From Polytrichum commune (taxonomy: Eukaryota > Streptophyta > Polytrichopsida > Polytrichales > Polytrichaceae): DNA of 64,000 nucleotides. The notes under the pieces are model-generated. The model had not been told where the DNA came from and made no database searches. It saw nothing but the letters and a program-made list of their open reading frames with translations. Within the stretch, counting starts at the first letter, position 1. Each line of letters starts with the position of its first letter. The stretch spans positions 38,626,001 through 38,690,000 of the forward strand of contig OX485804.1 of the NCBI GenBank assembly GCA_950295325.1. The letters run 5' to 3'. The position numbers and the translations under genes were made by a program. Positions 47,001-60,556 of this stretch are shown here, in pieces.

Positions 47001-50000
47001 AGAAATTACCTTTTGAACTTGCAACTATCACTTTTCAGAGTCAACAAAATGTATGTGGAATTGACTGGAAAATTTAGAGGTTAAACTGAGATGAACAGAG
47101 GAAGAAGATGCAATCTTTATATTTCTGGTTAGGTGCTCTAAGGTTTAGTGTAGACATGGTTATGAACAGAGATGATACTTTGTCAAGACCTCTTGAAAGG
47201 AATGTCTTTAGCAGTAGAAGCTTCAGTGCTGTTCAAACCGTGTTTGCATATCAACCGTGATCGTCTATTATACTTCATTTTTTATTAGAGACTCTATCTT
47301 CTGAGATCAGAATGTTTGTTTAATGGGTACTAGAGTCATTACAGCACCCAGCCAATGGAGTGCAACCTCACAGTACATATTACAAGCACACAAAGTCTGG
47401 TATATTGTTCTGTCAACTTTTGAAGCATGTAATTCTCTATACCTATAGTATTTTATGCTAAGTTACTTACGAGCTGTCAGTCAAAGTTTTGGCTGCCTTA
47501 TCATAGACACAAGTAGTAGTGTATGTATTTGAGAATTGCACATTTCTGTATGGAGGACTAAGCCATATGCATGTGGCAGGTAACGCAAGCTACCACAGGG
47601 CCAAATGAACCTCATGCAGCAAACTTGACATGGATGCCTGAGGAAGAGGTACTTGAGCATGGAGGTCAAGCACAGGCATTGGAGAATGCTTTGGGAAAGG
47701 AGATGGACATGAATGACTTTTTGGAATCAAAGTTACCTGCACACCCAAAATTACATCATGGGCGCCTTCCAAATGGCCTACAATACGTTATCCTACCCAA
47801 TAAGGTTCCTCCAAATAGGTAGGATTCACCACATTGGATTCATTATCAGAACTATTCTTTAAAAAATAATAATGTGGACATCATTCTCATCATTGTTTAA
47901 GAGAATTTGTTAAGCATTTTCCTGACAATTGTGTAACGACATAAGGGCTTTATTCCAATTGGAAGTTGTCATTAACTTCTAAGTAGGGCCCTTTGGAGTG
48001 TTTCACATAATATCAAGGCTTTGGCGGAGTCCTAAGAAGAGAGCTTGTCAAATCCCTCTTAGCAATTTTTTTTTGAATAAATTAAACTATTGACTATTTT
48101 TTTCCTACTTTAGGGATTTATGCTATCTCTCCTGGTTCTCTTGTGTTGAAATTGAGATCTTAGTACACATGTTATACATCAAGTTGCTTGATGCTTCTTG
48201 TTACATCTAGAGACGTAGCAGAAACTCAAGACAAGGATCCACTGTTAGGATCTGATGAAGGGAGTGGGGATGTTGTGGAAGGTGGCTTCTTCCATGCAGA
48301 TGTTGTGTATGGCCCTGTCCAAGTGGCTGGCCACCATTTGGCTATTGGTGCATGTTTGATAGTTTGCTATTTTGTTCTAGTCTTGATTTCTTCTTTTTTG
48401 TTGCTTTGGATTGAGTATGTAACTTCTAAATTTTTGGATTAAGTATCTTCGGTACTTATTTTAATCTTTGAGTGTTATCTGAATTGATCCTTACAAGGAT
48501 TTTCTAAATAGACCCTGCTATTGTTAAGGTTCAAGTGGGAAATATCATTCGTAGCAATAGTTGATGTTTTTTCAGATACAAGTCAGCTGTCTAAACTCAC
48601 ATAATGCTCTAATTGGGGAATTGTTGAATGATTCAGATTTGAGGCACACATGGAGATGCATGTGGGTTCTGTTGATGAAGCAGAGCATGAACAGGGTATA
48701 GCACACATGATAGAGCATGTGGCTTTTCTGGGTAGCAAGAAGCGTGAAAAGCTTCTGGGAACGGGTGCTCGATCAAATGCTTACACAGACTTCCATCACA
48801 CTGTTTTCCATGTACATTCACCAGTGACTGCACAGGGCTCACAGGAACCTTTACTTCCTTTGGTGTTGGAGGCACTCCATGAGGTATGCTCCTCTAGTCT
48901 GTCCTGATAGAATGAACGTTTGAGTGTAGATTGATGAACTTATCATGTTGAAGACATTTCATGTTGGCATCTGTATTACACATTTACCTAAACATCAGAT
49001 GATACGCATAGGATAGGATATGCCCATGTGGTGGGTGCCTTGTAGAGGAATTGATTAGTTTCCTTATGCATGATCAAAATTACGTTTAGACAGAACCTCC
49101 TAAAAACCATGATTGAAATAAAAGTGCATCCATAGTCAATGTTGAAACCTTTTGGTGGCTCTCTAAATCATACCCCCCCCCCTCCCCCCCAAAAAAAAGA
49201 AAAAAGAAAAAAAGAGAGAAAAAAAGAAAAAAAGAAAAAGAAAAATTACTTGCCATTTTACTTGGAAATTGCAAGGGTTGCTGTTTTCAGCAAGGACCTA
49301 TTATACTGACAAGTAAGATTCAATGACTACCATGGATGCTTGGGTAAACTTTTGTACAAGTATGTTCTTAACATCCTGTCTCTGCACCTACAGATAGCTT
49401 TCAAGCCCAAGTTCTTGGCCTCTCGAGTGGAGAAAGAGAGGAGGGCCGTGCTGTCAGAGCTTCAGATGATGAACACAATTGAGTACAGAGTTGACTGTCA
49501 GGTTGGTACCTTGTCTTCACTGCTTTCAATAGGAGGTTTTCTGCTGCGTTTTGACTCTATTTTGACTGTGAATTGTGTAGTTTTGTGCATTGGCATTGTT
49601 TGTTTCTGGATAGGTTGGAAACTTGTGATTAGTTTTGTATATGGATTTTGGTTTCTGGTCGTCTTTTGCAGATTCCTCTGGTTGATATTCATATTGTTGA
49701 TTTTCTTATGGGGTATTGCAGCTTCTACAGCAACTGCACTCAGAAAACATGTTAGGCTATCGTTTCCCAATTGGTCTGGAGGAGCAAATAAAAAAGTGGG
49801 ACCCTGAGACAATTAAAGCGTTTCATGAACGCTGGTACTTCCCAGCTAATGCTACACTTTTCATAGTTGGGGACATTGGCAGTGTGAGCCGAACTGTGGA
49901 GATGATTGAGGTATCCCAAACTATCTTCCCATCCTTTTGTACAAGTATGTTCCAAGTGCTGGTGTTTTTGTGTACCTGGTGTATGCTTATAATAAGATCA

Positions 50001-53000
50001 GATGGTCAGAGCTTTCAGGACTAGCTATCTTCAGTGTTGTTTCTAACCATCATTATATCATGTAGACTTCTCATATTAGGAATTTATATACTTACTCTTA
50101 TGCTTGTTTTTGTGACAGGCCCAATTTGCGTCAACTCCAGCAGGTGTGAATACATCAACCCACACTTCGCTAGAGAACATCAATCCCACGGCCATGACAG
50201 TAGCCACACTGAAGGAAAGGCACGCGATCAGACCACCTGTAGAACATAAGTGGTCTTTGCCAGGTGCTTCAAATGAGCTGATAACACCTTTTGTGTTTCA
50301 ACATGAGCTTCTTCAAAACTTCTCAATCAGTTTATTCTGCAAGGTGTGCTAGCCCTCCATGCAATGTTCTTTTTATGCTCTTGAATTTCACCAACTTAAT
50401 TTCTTCTTAACTGTGCATTCAGTCTCCGATTTCTGGAGGATTGCTTATTTGTTTACTGCAGATTTACGGTTGCCTCCATGTGACCTGCCAGCTTGGGAGC
50501 ATTATACTGTAAAAACCTAATACGCACATGCCAAGCATGTAGACATTCCTGTATGCTGTCTATGGCCCTCACAGAATCTGAAAGTTGGTGAATTTATAAT
50601 TCTCTTGTGGTTTGCTACACAGACTCCTGTACAAAAAGTGCAAACTTACTCAGACTTGAGGGATGTTTTGATGCGACGAATTGTGTTGTCAACTCTGCAG
50701 TTTCGGATCAACACTCGGTACAAGGTATACATGGAGGTTCATTTTTTTAGAAAGTAGTGCAATATATAAGTTTGGTATTGTGCCAACATTTATCACAGTT
50801 TCTAGAAGGAATGCTCAGAAAATTTATGTGGCCAGTGTGTACTTTATAAATAATATTTTTCACTCAAAACTTCAGCCTGAAAGTTATTGGACACAACTCG
50901 GTTCTTGCTCTTACTTCACAAGGCAAGTAGCTCTTACAGCTATAAGTCTGTGAGCTATAAACTTACAGCTTTGTCTGTTTGGAAGATTATGCATGTCTTT
51001 CTGATTCTACAAAGTTGGTGTAAATGACATAAGTGGAAGTCCAAACTTATACTTTTAGTCTGACATATTGACCTTCTCATGCAGAGTGCCAACCCACCTT
51101 TCAATGGTATTGAGCTGGATCACAGTGATTCTGGTAGGGAAGGCTGCACTGTGAGCACGCTCACAATCACTGCCGAGCCCAGGCATTGGGAAGGTGCAGT
51201 CAAAGTTGGTGTCCAAGAGGTTGGTCCACTCACTCAATTATGTAGTTTTTTTGTCTTGCAAACTTATACTATCTGTTGATGACTGATGTTCTCAAAGTGG
51301 AGTGAAGTTGACTTCAGGAATCATGCACACACTAGCAGTAGGAGAACCTTTTTGTCAGGTCTCGTCTACTGTTTTTGTTTCTGTGAGAATATGTATATGC
51401 AAGGCCATTCTCTGAAGAATGGGTTGCTTATGCATGTGAGGAAGTCACAATTTTTTTTCTCAATGCAGGTGAGGAGGCTACACAAATTTGGGGTGACCAG
51501 AGGAGAGTTAGCGCGCTATTTAAATGCTCTTCTTAAAGATAGTGAGCACTTGGCAGCCATGATTGACAATGTGCCATCAGTTGATAATTTGGACTTCATT
51601 ATGGAGAGTGATGCTCTTAGCCACACTGTCATGGACCAACAGCAAGGTCATGAAAGTCTCATGGCCGTTGCTGGGACGGTCACTTTGGAAGATGTAAGCT
51701 TGTTATCCTGTGTCACTTTTCTCATAGTATTCTGGCTCTCCTCGTAATTTGGCGAACATGTCAGCTTCTCTCCTTTCTAGACCAAGTGTTGCTGCATATA
51801 GTTTCAGACCTCTTGGATACCAAGATTTGACGAATTCGTGTTATTTGCTTCACTGCCTTCCAGTATTAATCACAGTAGAGAGTTGATATGGAGTCTTCTG
51901 GATCTTGGCTGAACAGGTTAATGAGGCGGGTGCAAAAATGTTGGAGTATGTAGCCAATTTTGGACAGCCTAGTGCACCTGTACCTGCAGCCATTGTTGCT
52001 TGTGTACCCAAGACCCTTCATGTTGAAGGAGTAGGAGACAAGGACTTTGATATTACCTCTGAGGATATTCTCGGGGCCATTTCAGAGGGACTGAATGAGC
52101 CCTTAGCTTCAGAGCCAGAGGTAAGCAGGGGTCCTACAAATTGTGAAACCCACTAGGAGCATGTTTTTAGGAATAGCATGAACAAGTTTAGAGTGTTGGT
52201 AAGCTAACATGATCTAGATATGCTGCAGTCTCGGTTTTAATGAAATTTTCTGGATGTGAGGGTTTATCTGATTTGAGTTTTATATTGAAATACATGCAAA
52301 GCCTGATGCTTATGTAAAGTGGTCACTTGTGGGAAGAGCAGTATGTTTAATATGGAAACTGGTGGTGCTTAATCTCCAGTGTAAATATGAATATGAAACA
52401 TGCACACTTACATTTCTTGAAACGACACAGTGAAGAGGCTACTCAGTAATATGTCTTGTGAGCTATTTACAAGCAATGAACTGATTTTGTTCTGGGGTAT
52501 CTGTACAGCTAGAAGTGCCAACAGAGCTTTTGAGTCCCGTCCAGCTGGCTTCCTTGCACATGACTAAGCAACCTCGGTTTGTACCAGTATCTGATGATGG
52601 GAACTTGTCAAAGCTTATGGACGAGTCAACTGGTGTAGTCCAACGGCGGTTGTCTAATGGGATTCGTGTGAATTACAAGGTCTCATGTGACCCCTGAACC
52701 ATCACCCATTTTGGTTCTTGCTTAATTGTGTATATCCCAATGGTCATAGTATTGATATGTAAAGTAGAGCGGGAAATGTAATAGGCTTGAATATGTTGGA
52801 GGAAATTTTCAACGCACCAATAGAAAGTGCATTATGAGGAATATGATTTTACAAGATTCCAGCTAGAGTGTGTGGGGGGATCCCAATAGTGTATTTTTCT
52901 CAAAGTTTGCTTGTACTAGGCGATTAAGTCTTGATCAAATTTAGTGTGGCAGTAGTAGTGGGTTGTATCGAAAATCTTGTTTCCATTTAGTTGTGATTTA

Positions 53001-56000
53001 GAATTAGTCTTTGTGCAAGCAGTAGGTACATAGTTACTACCGGACTATGCCATAATATTTTCTGGGAGGAGTCGTTTGTATAGATTGTTAATTGATGTGC
53101 AATTAGTTACCATCATATTTGCTGTTTTGCTATACATTGAATCAACTGCCTGACTATTTATGTGGAAGGTTTACTAATTGTATACCTTATGCTCTATTAT
53201 CAGATCACTCAAAATGAAGCCAAAGGAGGTGTTCTACGGCTAGTTGTAGCAGGAGGAAGGGCACAAGAGAAGCCTGGGGCTAGTGGAGCAGTAGCTGTAG
53301 GTGTACGCACCCTTAGTGAAGGAGGTGCTGTTGGTGGCTTTTCACGTGAACAGGTAAATTTTGGAGCTTTCAGTCCTTGGGTGCTCAATTCTTCTGTGTT
53401 CTTTGTGACTCCACCAAAATGCAGTGCCCTCTCCCCGAATGCCTGATTCTGTAAGGTGGTGATTTCTATCAGTATTTGGGAGTCATTTCCCCTGTTCAAA
53501 AATATTGATCAAATTCGGCCACTAGAGCACTTAGGATAATATTTGCTACTATCTGGTTTACATTGTGCGTTGAACAAATCAGGTAGAAAAATCCCACTAA
53601 TTCTGGGACAAGAAATAAATGTATTGTTCCAGCCAGCAAAAGATTATGAACTTCTTGATGTGATAGATGAATGATCATTGTGTGGTTGTTTATGTTGACT
53701 GGCAGGTGGAACTGTTTTGTGTGGGAAATTTGATCAATTGTGTACTAGAAGCAGATGAGGAATTCCTGTGTATGGATTTCCATTTTACCCTTCGAGATGG
53801 TGGCATGCGGGCCACTTTCCAACTTCTTCACATGGTTCTAGAGGTACAGCAGACTTAGAGTTGTCCTGCCTTCTACATAATAAGGATTGGCGCTTTGCAT
53901 ACTTAATACTATAAAGGCATGGTTTGGTTGATGACTTCATTTTTCTAAGTATGTTGATGTGGTCACTTCAGTTTGACTACAATCTGCTTAGGTTATTGGT
54001 TACATCAATTACTTTTTGTATATTGTATATGAGGAATGCTCAAAGTCATAAATATCTTGATTTGTTCCTCTACCTTTAATTAAAAGGGATCTTTTCATTG
54101 GCAGCATAATGTATGGCTGGACGATGCCTTAGACAGGGCGAAGCAGCTATACCTTTCACATTATCGAGCAATGCCTAAGAGCTTGGAACGAGCTACTGCT
54201 CACCGCTTAATGCGAGCCATGTTCAATAGTGAAGAGCGGTTTATAGAGCCTTCACCTCAAGCCATTGATAAGTTAACACTGCCTGTTGTTAGGGAGGCTG
54301 TGATGAAGCAATTGGTTCCATCTAATATGGAGGTATGTAAAAAGTCACTTACGTGCATTTTGGATTTCTATGGAAGTGAACATTCAGTTGCATTATTGCA
54401 CTGGTACATGGTTTTGGGTATGATTGCAGGGCTGCTTTGTTATTTTTCCTGCATTAAGGAAGATTAAAGCTGGATTTGTGTTCAGGTGTGTGTTGTAGGA
54501 GATTTCACAGAGCAGGATATGGAGTCATGTTTGCTGGATTATCTAGGCACTGTGACCCCCAATGATCATGAGCAACTTCGTAGTGGTCTGGATGAAGAGA
54601 AGCCTGTCCTTATCGACCCAAACCCACCCACTGAGCTGCGACATCAACAGGTGAGGGTGCCATGTAATGGCCTAGACAAACAGGAGGTTGCAATTTATCC
54701 TAATTTCTTTACTATCTTTATAAACCTAGATATGCTGTCCTAAGTAGTCTGTGGCCTGCCAGGTCTTTCTAAGGGACACAGATGAGAGAGCATGTGCGTA
54801 CATAGCTGGTGCTGCTCCAAATAGGTGGGGGTTCACTTCTGACGGAAGAGATCTAAATACTCTTATTGAGCCTGTTCCTCCATCTCTTTCAGGTAAGATA
54901 CTCACAACACAATAGATTTCCCATGATTAGTAATAAATATTCTGTAAGCCTTTACGCAGACTGCATAAAGTTCAAATTTGATGCTCTGTAGCTTAGTGCT
55001 GGATAGGGGAAATGGGGAACAATGACATCACTTTAGGGCCTCATATGTGCCATTACATCTTATGTTCTCTTTAAGGTGGCTGATAACTTTTATGGGTGCT
55101 GGCAGAGGATCAAGCAAAAGCATTGGCACCACCTGGTGTCGAGGTTATTAAAGATCATAATAATGTTCTTTGCTGGAAGAGGCGTCGTCATCCCTTGTAT
55201 GCATCGGTTGCATTGACCCTCTTGGCAGAGATAATTAATGCACGGTGAGTTCATGGCATCTATTCTTGTGAAGGCTCCTGTATCTTGTATAAGCAAGGCT
55301 GTTGCGGTGTTGTTTAGAAGGTGTCACATCTATGCCTGCACCATGTCCAAGATGCTGTCTAACTGCCATTCTTTACATAAAGTGTCAGTTTACTCAAGGG
55401 GATTGCTGATGATGTGAAAAACTCAGCATGTCAATCATTGTCCCCTGCACAGAAGTCAAACATGTTTGTTGTCCCCGATTTATTTGTTTTGATCGTCACA
55501 TAGCCTGAGACTGCTGAACTAGAAATGCCTTAAGCACTGGAAACTGAATCCCAAGGTTTGTTTGATTTTTGCAGGTTGTTTACAACAGTTAGGGACGCAT
55601 TAGGCTTGACATACGATGTATCTTTTGAGCTAAGTTTATTTGACCGGTTGAAGGCTGGGTGGTTTGTTATCTCTGTGACCTCCACCCCTGCTAAGGTATG
55701 CCTATCATTGGAAACTTTTATCTGTTCACCATCTATGGTTGTTTAATCTTTTTGTGCTTGAATTGGGTGTTAGGGGTAGTACATGTTCGACTTCCATGTG
55801 TCTCTGACTCCTGCATTGAGTTTCTCAACACACTATGTCATCTTTGTATGTATATTGTTTATTAAATTCTTTTCTTATTCTCTTGTTATTGTTAAGTCCT
55901 AATATTTGAATAGCTTGGGTGGGCAGTCTATACAAAGATTGGCATGATGAACATTTGTAGTAACGGTGTGTTACATGTCATGCAGATAAAAGATGCTGTC

Positions 56001-57060
56001 AAAGCATCCTTAAATGTACTTCGTAGTATTCAAGGCAGCAGGATAAATCAGCGAGAACTTGACCGGGTATGTTGCTTTTTCCTCTCAAGCCTGCCATTTT
56101 TATTTTGGACGTTGTCAGTCTGCTGGAAAGCCCCAATTTCTTCCTTTGTAGTCTTAGACATTGAAATTTGTTCTGCTCAGCAAGAGAGTACCTTGGATTC
56201 TAGCAGTTAAAGTGCACCACGTTTCTAAGTCCTGTGCTTACATAAGCACAAATCATGAGTCATTTGCTGAAAATGTTCTGATAACTAAATCCGTCGATTG
56301 GCATTCAGGCTAAGCGGACATTATTAATGCGGCATGAGTCCGACTCAAAAGATAATACATACTGGCTAGGGATGCTAACACATCTTCAGGCTCCTTCTGT
56401 TAGTAGAAAGGTGAGATATCATCCTCAAATGTATACTAGTATAAGAGAGGTGTAAGTCACTTCTGCTATCTTTAGTGTTTTTGTTCATATTCATTAGACC
56501 ATCATCGTTGGTGAAGTTATTAAAAAAGTGTGTCGTGTGCTAGCTGTATATTTTCTTAAATTGTAGCCTTGTTGAAGGTTTAATTGCTCTGAGGCTATTG
56601 AATCAAGGTAACATTTTGTCATCTACCCTAGACAAGCTTTAGTAGTGGATAAATGACAGCAGTGGATGCTGGAACTAACTCACTCTGATTCCAGGATGTG
56701 GGATGTCTACGAGATTTGCCATTTCTGTACGAGGTTACAACAGCGGACGATGTGTACAATGCATACAATTATCTTAGTCTTTGTGATAACTCACTATTTA
56801 CATGCATGGGAGTTGCGGGCTCTGAAGTAGGCAAGGGGGTTGCCATCACGGAAGAGATTATTACTGGTATGCAGTGAGGCTCCAGAATTCTTCAATTCAT
56901 TGTGATTTGAAGATTCATCGTGTTGATCCCAATGTATGTGGTTCTGCTTCTTATACTTGAATTGATGAATGGTTTTGCAGAAGATGAGTCACCAGAAGTG
57001 GGTGGTATGCCATCAATTCATGGGCGTGGGATGTCTACGATGACACGGCCGACAACTTGA
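44036..57060 (+). CDS. Stromal processing peptidase, M16 metalloprotease (23 exons, ~1,270 aa)
   Basis: SPP cleaves transit peptides from proteins imported into plastids. Exons: 44,036-44,274; 46,286-46,508; 47,580-47,818; 48,637-48,883; 49,394-49,501; 49,722-49,910; 50,119-50,343; 50,623-50,724; 51,085-51,219; 51,469-51,693; 51,917-52,120; 52,509-52,679; 53,204-53,353; 53,706-53,843; 54,105-54,332; 54,486-54,650; 54,763-54,892; 55,106-55,244; 55,575-55,695; 55,986-56,066; 56,309-56,410; 56,695-56,866; 56,981-57,060. All are GT-AG and phases close to 1,271 codons, close to Arabidopsis SPP (1,265 aa). The first ~150 residues are S/R-rich and transit-like. The inverted zinc motif is H257-M-I-E260-H261, with the third ligand at E338 in the RRAVLSE segment, 77 residues on as in pitrilysin. 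The C-terminus ends GMSTMTRPTT. The segment before ERHAIRPPVEH is shorter than I recall for flowering plants. The frame is open 31 codons upstream of the chosen ATG. Confidence 0.96.
44253..44935. repeat. ~325-bp tandem duplication copying the SPP exon 1 end and donor site
   Basis: GAATTGCCTCTGCCAAACTT plus AGGTTGGT (44,253-44,280, the exon 1/intron 1 border) recurs as GAATTGCCTCTGTCAAACTT plus AGGTTGGT at 44,578-44,605. The following intron sequence is also repeated (GGGGGCC-TTG-GTGGG-AATTGCGG, TTGCTTGCTCTATTG-type phrases, AGAGGACGAG, GGGCTGTTTATGCC). A further partial unit starts near 44,891 (CATTGTAGGTGGCGTGCAGACGA). Confidence 0.88.
44369..44400. repeat. (CT)n microsatellite followed by a C-run in SPP intron 1
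   Basis: About ten CT units run directly into about ten to twelve C, on the plus strand 95-126 bp after the exon 1 donor. The polypyrimidine tract is long enough to resemble a 3' splice-site tract but is not followed by a used acceptor. Confidence 0.9.
49170..49245. repeat. C-run followed by an A/G-rich tract in SPP intron 4
   Basis: Two C-runs (about 49,173-49,188) are followed by about 55 bp composed almost only of A and G (AAAAAGAAAA-type units). Strand asymmetry of this kind could form triplex DNA. The phenylalanine-rich minus-strand ORF across it is an artefact of the tract. Confidence 0.85.
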
Positions 57061-59000
57061 GTTCAATTGCCTAACCTCTTAGGGTTGATTATAATTAGTA
57101 CTTTCTTTTTAATGGATATGCAATCCTTTTTATGACCATCAATTTCCTTGACCTTGTGTAGTGAGCAATTTAAGCATAGCCCTTTTGTTCTTAAGCTCAT
57201 TGTAAGAGCCACGGTTTGTTACATTTAACTCGGAGTATTAGAAAGGGCTATTAGTTTAGCAAATTTGAGGCGACTCTTCAATCAAACTTGAAGCATAGGT
57301 GAAACTACTATGTGATGTACAAGTTTGCACCATAGCATGTGCATGGTTGTGATTGCATGTGACCACATTCTTCATGTGCATGTGGTTGCATGTCACTTCG
57401 TGTAACACCATATTTGTAAAATGACATCTTTCAATTTGCATTCATTTTGTGTCTGGAATTCGTTTATTTGGTAAGAATATTATATGCTTCTTCATGAAGG
57501 ATGGGGAAAGATTGTGCTGTACGAGTGTTATGTGGCCCAGAACACCCTTACGTTTGAAAGGTTCAAGGAGCACCCACGGGGTTTTTCAAATGGGTTCTTT
57601 TGTATTTTACACCTCCGTAAATGTGTTTTTAGCCAACTTGCTATTTAGGATCCAACTTAATTCAGGCATTTTATCTATTCTTCCGTTTCAATTGGCGTAA
57701 TACATGTCTTGAAATGAGATTTGGGTTAAGAAAAAAAAGTTGCTACTGTAGTGCTAGTCTTCTACAATCATGACATAATTTATTGCAGAAATAAAGAATT
57801 GCAGCAACACCGTTGTGCGGATTCTACTTGCTGGATTGCTTTTTATGCATATTTCTGTTGTAGATTAGCATAAGTGGTAAACTGGTGGTTGGCTTTGAAG
57901 CCTTCAGCCAACGTCTCTACCAGACTCCAAGGTTTTCTAAGGCACTATTTTTATGTTATTTTATTTTAATGCCCAACATAGGGTGTAGTTAGCAAAAGTA
58001 AACGTTGGCAGGCCCATGGCCAGTGCAGGGGCATGTGTCATCAGCAGCTCCATCCATACTAAAACTTAAAAGCACCCACAATGAATAATAAATGAGGTAC
58101 ATCATGTTTCCTAATTGCACACCCCACCACTCCTCAATGTCCCTAGACTTGCAAAAACAACACACACAACTCTCCAATGTTCAAGTTAGTATTTATTCAA
58201 TAGTCACTGGATTATGAGACAACCCATACCTCAAGCCGTTTGCGTCCTTGCTTCATTGCCCATTCCCATGCTCAGGATGTTAGATCATGCTCTTGATTCC
58301 ATGCAGCAACTGCACAACTTCTGTTTGTTCCAAGTACATACTCATGAATCAGCTAACCACCAATTCACCACATTATCCACCCACACCAGTTGAATGGCTT
58401 ACTACAAACATCCAATGCTAGGATACACACTTATTAACTACTTTATGTGTGTCAAGCATGTGGAAGAGCCCTAGTCAGTATAGGCCCCATAGATGTTAAT
58501 GGGCAATCACTTGCACGGTCATCCCCTGTAATGAGAGCAAGAATGCTGCCCCACCCATCAACCACAACAAATGGTGGACCATCAATTAACTTTGATGTAG
58601 AGGTTCTGCCACCAACTCCAACACCCAAGAAAGCGTGCAAGAATTGAGGGCCAAATTGGAATGCGCATGAGATTCTCGCACTGATTGTAGGAAAATGAAA
58701 CATGTATCTGGAAGAACTGGACAATGCTGATGTGAGGGACCTCGTGGACAATGAAAATTGCTACTGGTAGCAAATCTCTCTGTCATGCATGTTGGGTACT
58801 CCCAGTGCCTCAAAGATGCCATGGCATGTAAGACCAAATGGAACATTCTCATCCCAGACTACCATCAAATAGTTGCTAAAATTGAGATTTAGAAATTGAC
58901 TACATACTGTAATGCATCATCCTTTGATTCTCCTTGTTGCACCTATAAGAATTTGCCTGACATCATCATCATGATTAATTACTTCCTGCTTTTCTAAATC
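57061..59000. other. 3' flank of SPP and intergenic DNA
   Basis: No gene recognised. The SPP 3' UTR probably occupies the first several hundred bases; an AATAAA lies at about 57,791. Around 58,440-58,780 there are opposed ORFs of up to 99 codons with no convincing motif; they could be remnants of the transposon whose transposase relic follows. Confidence 0.5.
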
Positions 59001-59079
59001 CTCCTCTTTAGTTGTTCATACCAGCCCCTCAATCAAGCACATTGAGCTATATGGCAACGTCATTGTTGGATTGGCCCAA

Positions 59080-59480
59080 CAAAAGGTTGTGTAGCAATGC
59101 ACAACATAAGATTTCATCATGTAAAAACACCATGTCAAACAACTTTGTTTAACAACTCTTTGAACGTCCCTTTCATAATGCTAAAGGCCTTTTCCACAAC
59201 TCCACACGCTCGGTTTAGTTACATGTGGTACAATCTTTCGAGCACAGTTAGGCTCCTTTGAGTATGGTGGGGCACATGAGCTAGAGCAACAAGAAGACTT
59301 GGAGTTGCCGAACAAATATGGTAAAAATCCCTCCATAGCAAGAGCAATGTCAAACAAGTTCTCATGTGTTGCCAATTTGTAAAGGGTGGAATGACTTAGG
59401 ACTAGGCTCACATCATTTGTGGACCCTAGTTTACCCAAGCACTTGTCCATAATATTATGTTTGGATCCACCATAGTGCAA
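59080..59480 (-). pseudogene. PIF/Harbinger transposase relic (DDE superfamily)
   Basis: Read on the minus strand, an open piece (59,480-59,181) contains STNDVSLVLSHSTLYKLA, which matches the conserved GxxND..VL..S.LY block around the second catalytic Asp of PIF/Harbinger nucleases (DDE_Tnp_4). Further on, in shifted frames, come KAFSIMKGTFKELL (the VERAFG.LK.RF block carrying the catalytic Glu region) and EILCCALLHN (the conserved C-terminal CC.LHN block). At least one frameshift separates these blocks and an in-frame stop follows, so the gene is dead. The upstream block with the first Asp (GxxDGTH) was not found intact. Family assignment rests on the order of three blocks recalled from the family. 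Confidence 0.75.
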
Positions 59481-60035
59481 CGATTCAAGGAGTTTTCCTC
59501 AGACTTAAACCGATAGCAGTCCTTAGGAACGTAATGTGGCTTCAATATGGCGATGGACACAAGTGTTTGAATCCCTCTTGAGACTCAATACCTTCTTGCC
59601 CTTGTGGCCACGAAATCTGATCACAGAGCACCACATTGATAATCCAAACAGTTTGTTAAAGCATGATTATCATCCACATCTTCATCACACTCTTACCCAC
59701 TACAAATAGATTGCTACAAACAAAGAAACTAGCTCGCTGGCACAAATTTAAACAATGTGCATACAAGACACGCAATTGAGAAATTGCCAAATTGTAGTGA
59801 GTGTTTCCTTTGCAATTTGCGGTGCCAATTTATGAGCCAAGGAAAACACAACGTCTTTGCTCATTTGAAAGGTCTCTAAACATCATTCATCATCATATTG
59901 CTCAATAGGAAGCGACTAACCACGTGGTCAATCAAGGCTTCACTTGGAAGCCCAATTTCTCATCATATAATGCGAAAAAATTGTTTGATATGAAAGAATA
60001 TAATGAATGTGAAGTAATGAAATTTAGGTGAGTTA

Positions 60036-60556
60036 TGCCCCCTTCCCACCTCACTTTAGTTAAGACCCAAAGTATTTCCTAAAAACCGGGTAAAGCTCCC
60101 TCGGTTATAGCGGAGGCATCCGACTATCCCAATGCACCTACAAGAACTTGCTCCGGAGATTTTCAAGTAGGTTTTAGTTAAGTAGCTTTCACACATGTTC
60201 ATGGTTTTATCTACCAAGCAATGAATGTTGGGTAGTTTTTGTCCCATCCCCAAATGCCTTACTACTCACCTATCTTACCATCGGTTTTTGTTAATGGAGC
60301 TCCTCGTGCCCTCATAGCTAAGACTAAAAAGCAACCAATCACAAGGGTGGGAGGCGACACTTTTAAAGCTCCTATATTCTTGCCTCATGTTTAGGTACCG
60401 ATGGGAGGGTCGGTGGTTGAGGCTTAAAACCTCCACTTTTAAGCTATGCCACATCATTTGCCAACTAGGCTCGGCACTAGATAATGTCGATGGTGTGAAG
60501 GCCGGTTTGTTAGAACCAACTTTTAGTCTTAGCTAAAGTCAAGTGGGAAGGGGGCA
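60036..60556. mobile_element. 521-bp MITE with TTA target-site duplication (Harbinger-type)
   Basis: The left end begins TGCCCCCTTCCCACCTCACT and continues TTAGTTAAGAC. The right end, read in reverse, begins TGCCCCCTTCCCACTTGACT and continues TTAGCTAAGAC: about 31 bp with three mismatches. TTA flanks both sides (60,033-60,035 and 60,557-60,559). TTA duplications are the hallmark of PIF/Harbinger elements, and the transposase relic lies about 0.6 kb away. The interior is non-coding. Confidence 0.9.

Noticed and set aside
49086-49274. Phenylalanine-rich minus-strand ORF
   Set aside because: Direct product of the A/G-rich simple-sequence tract in SPP intron 4.
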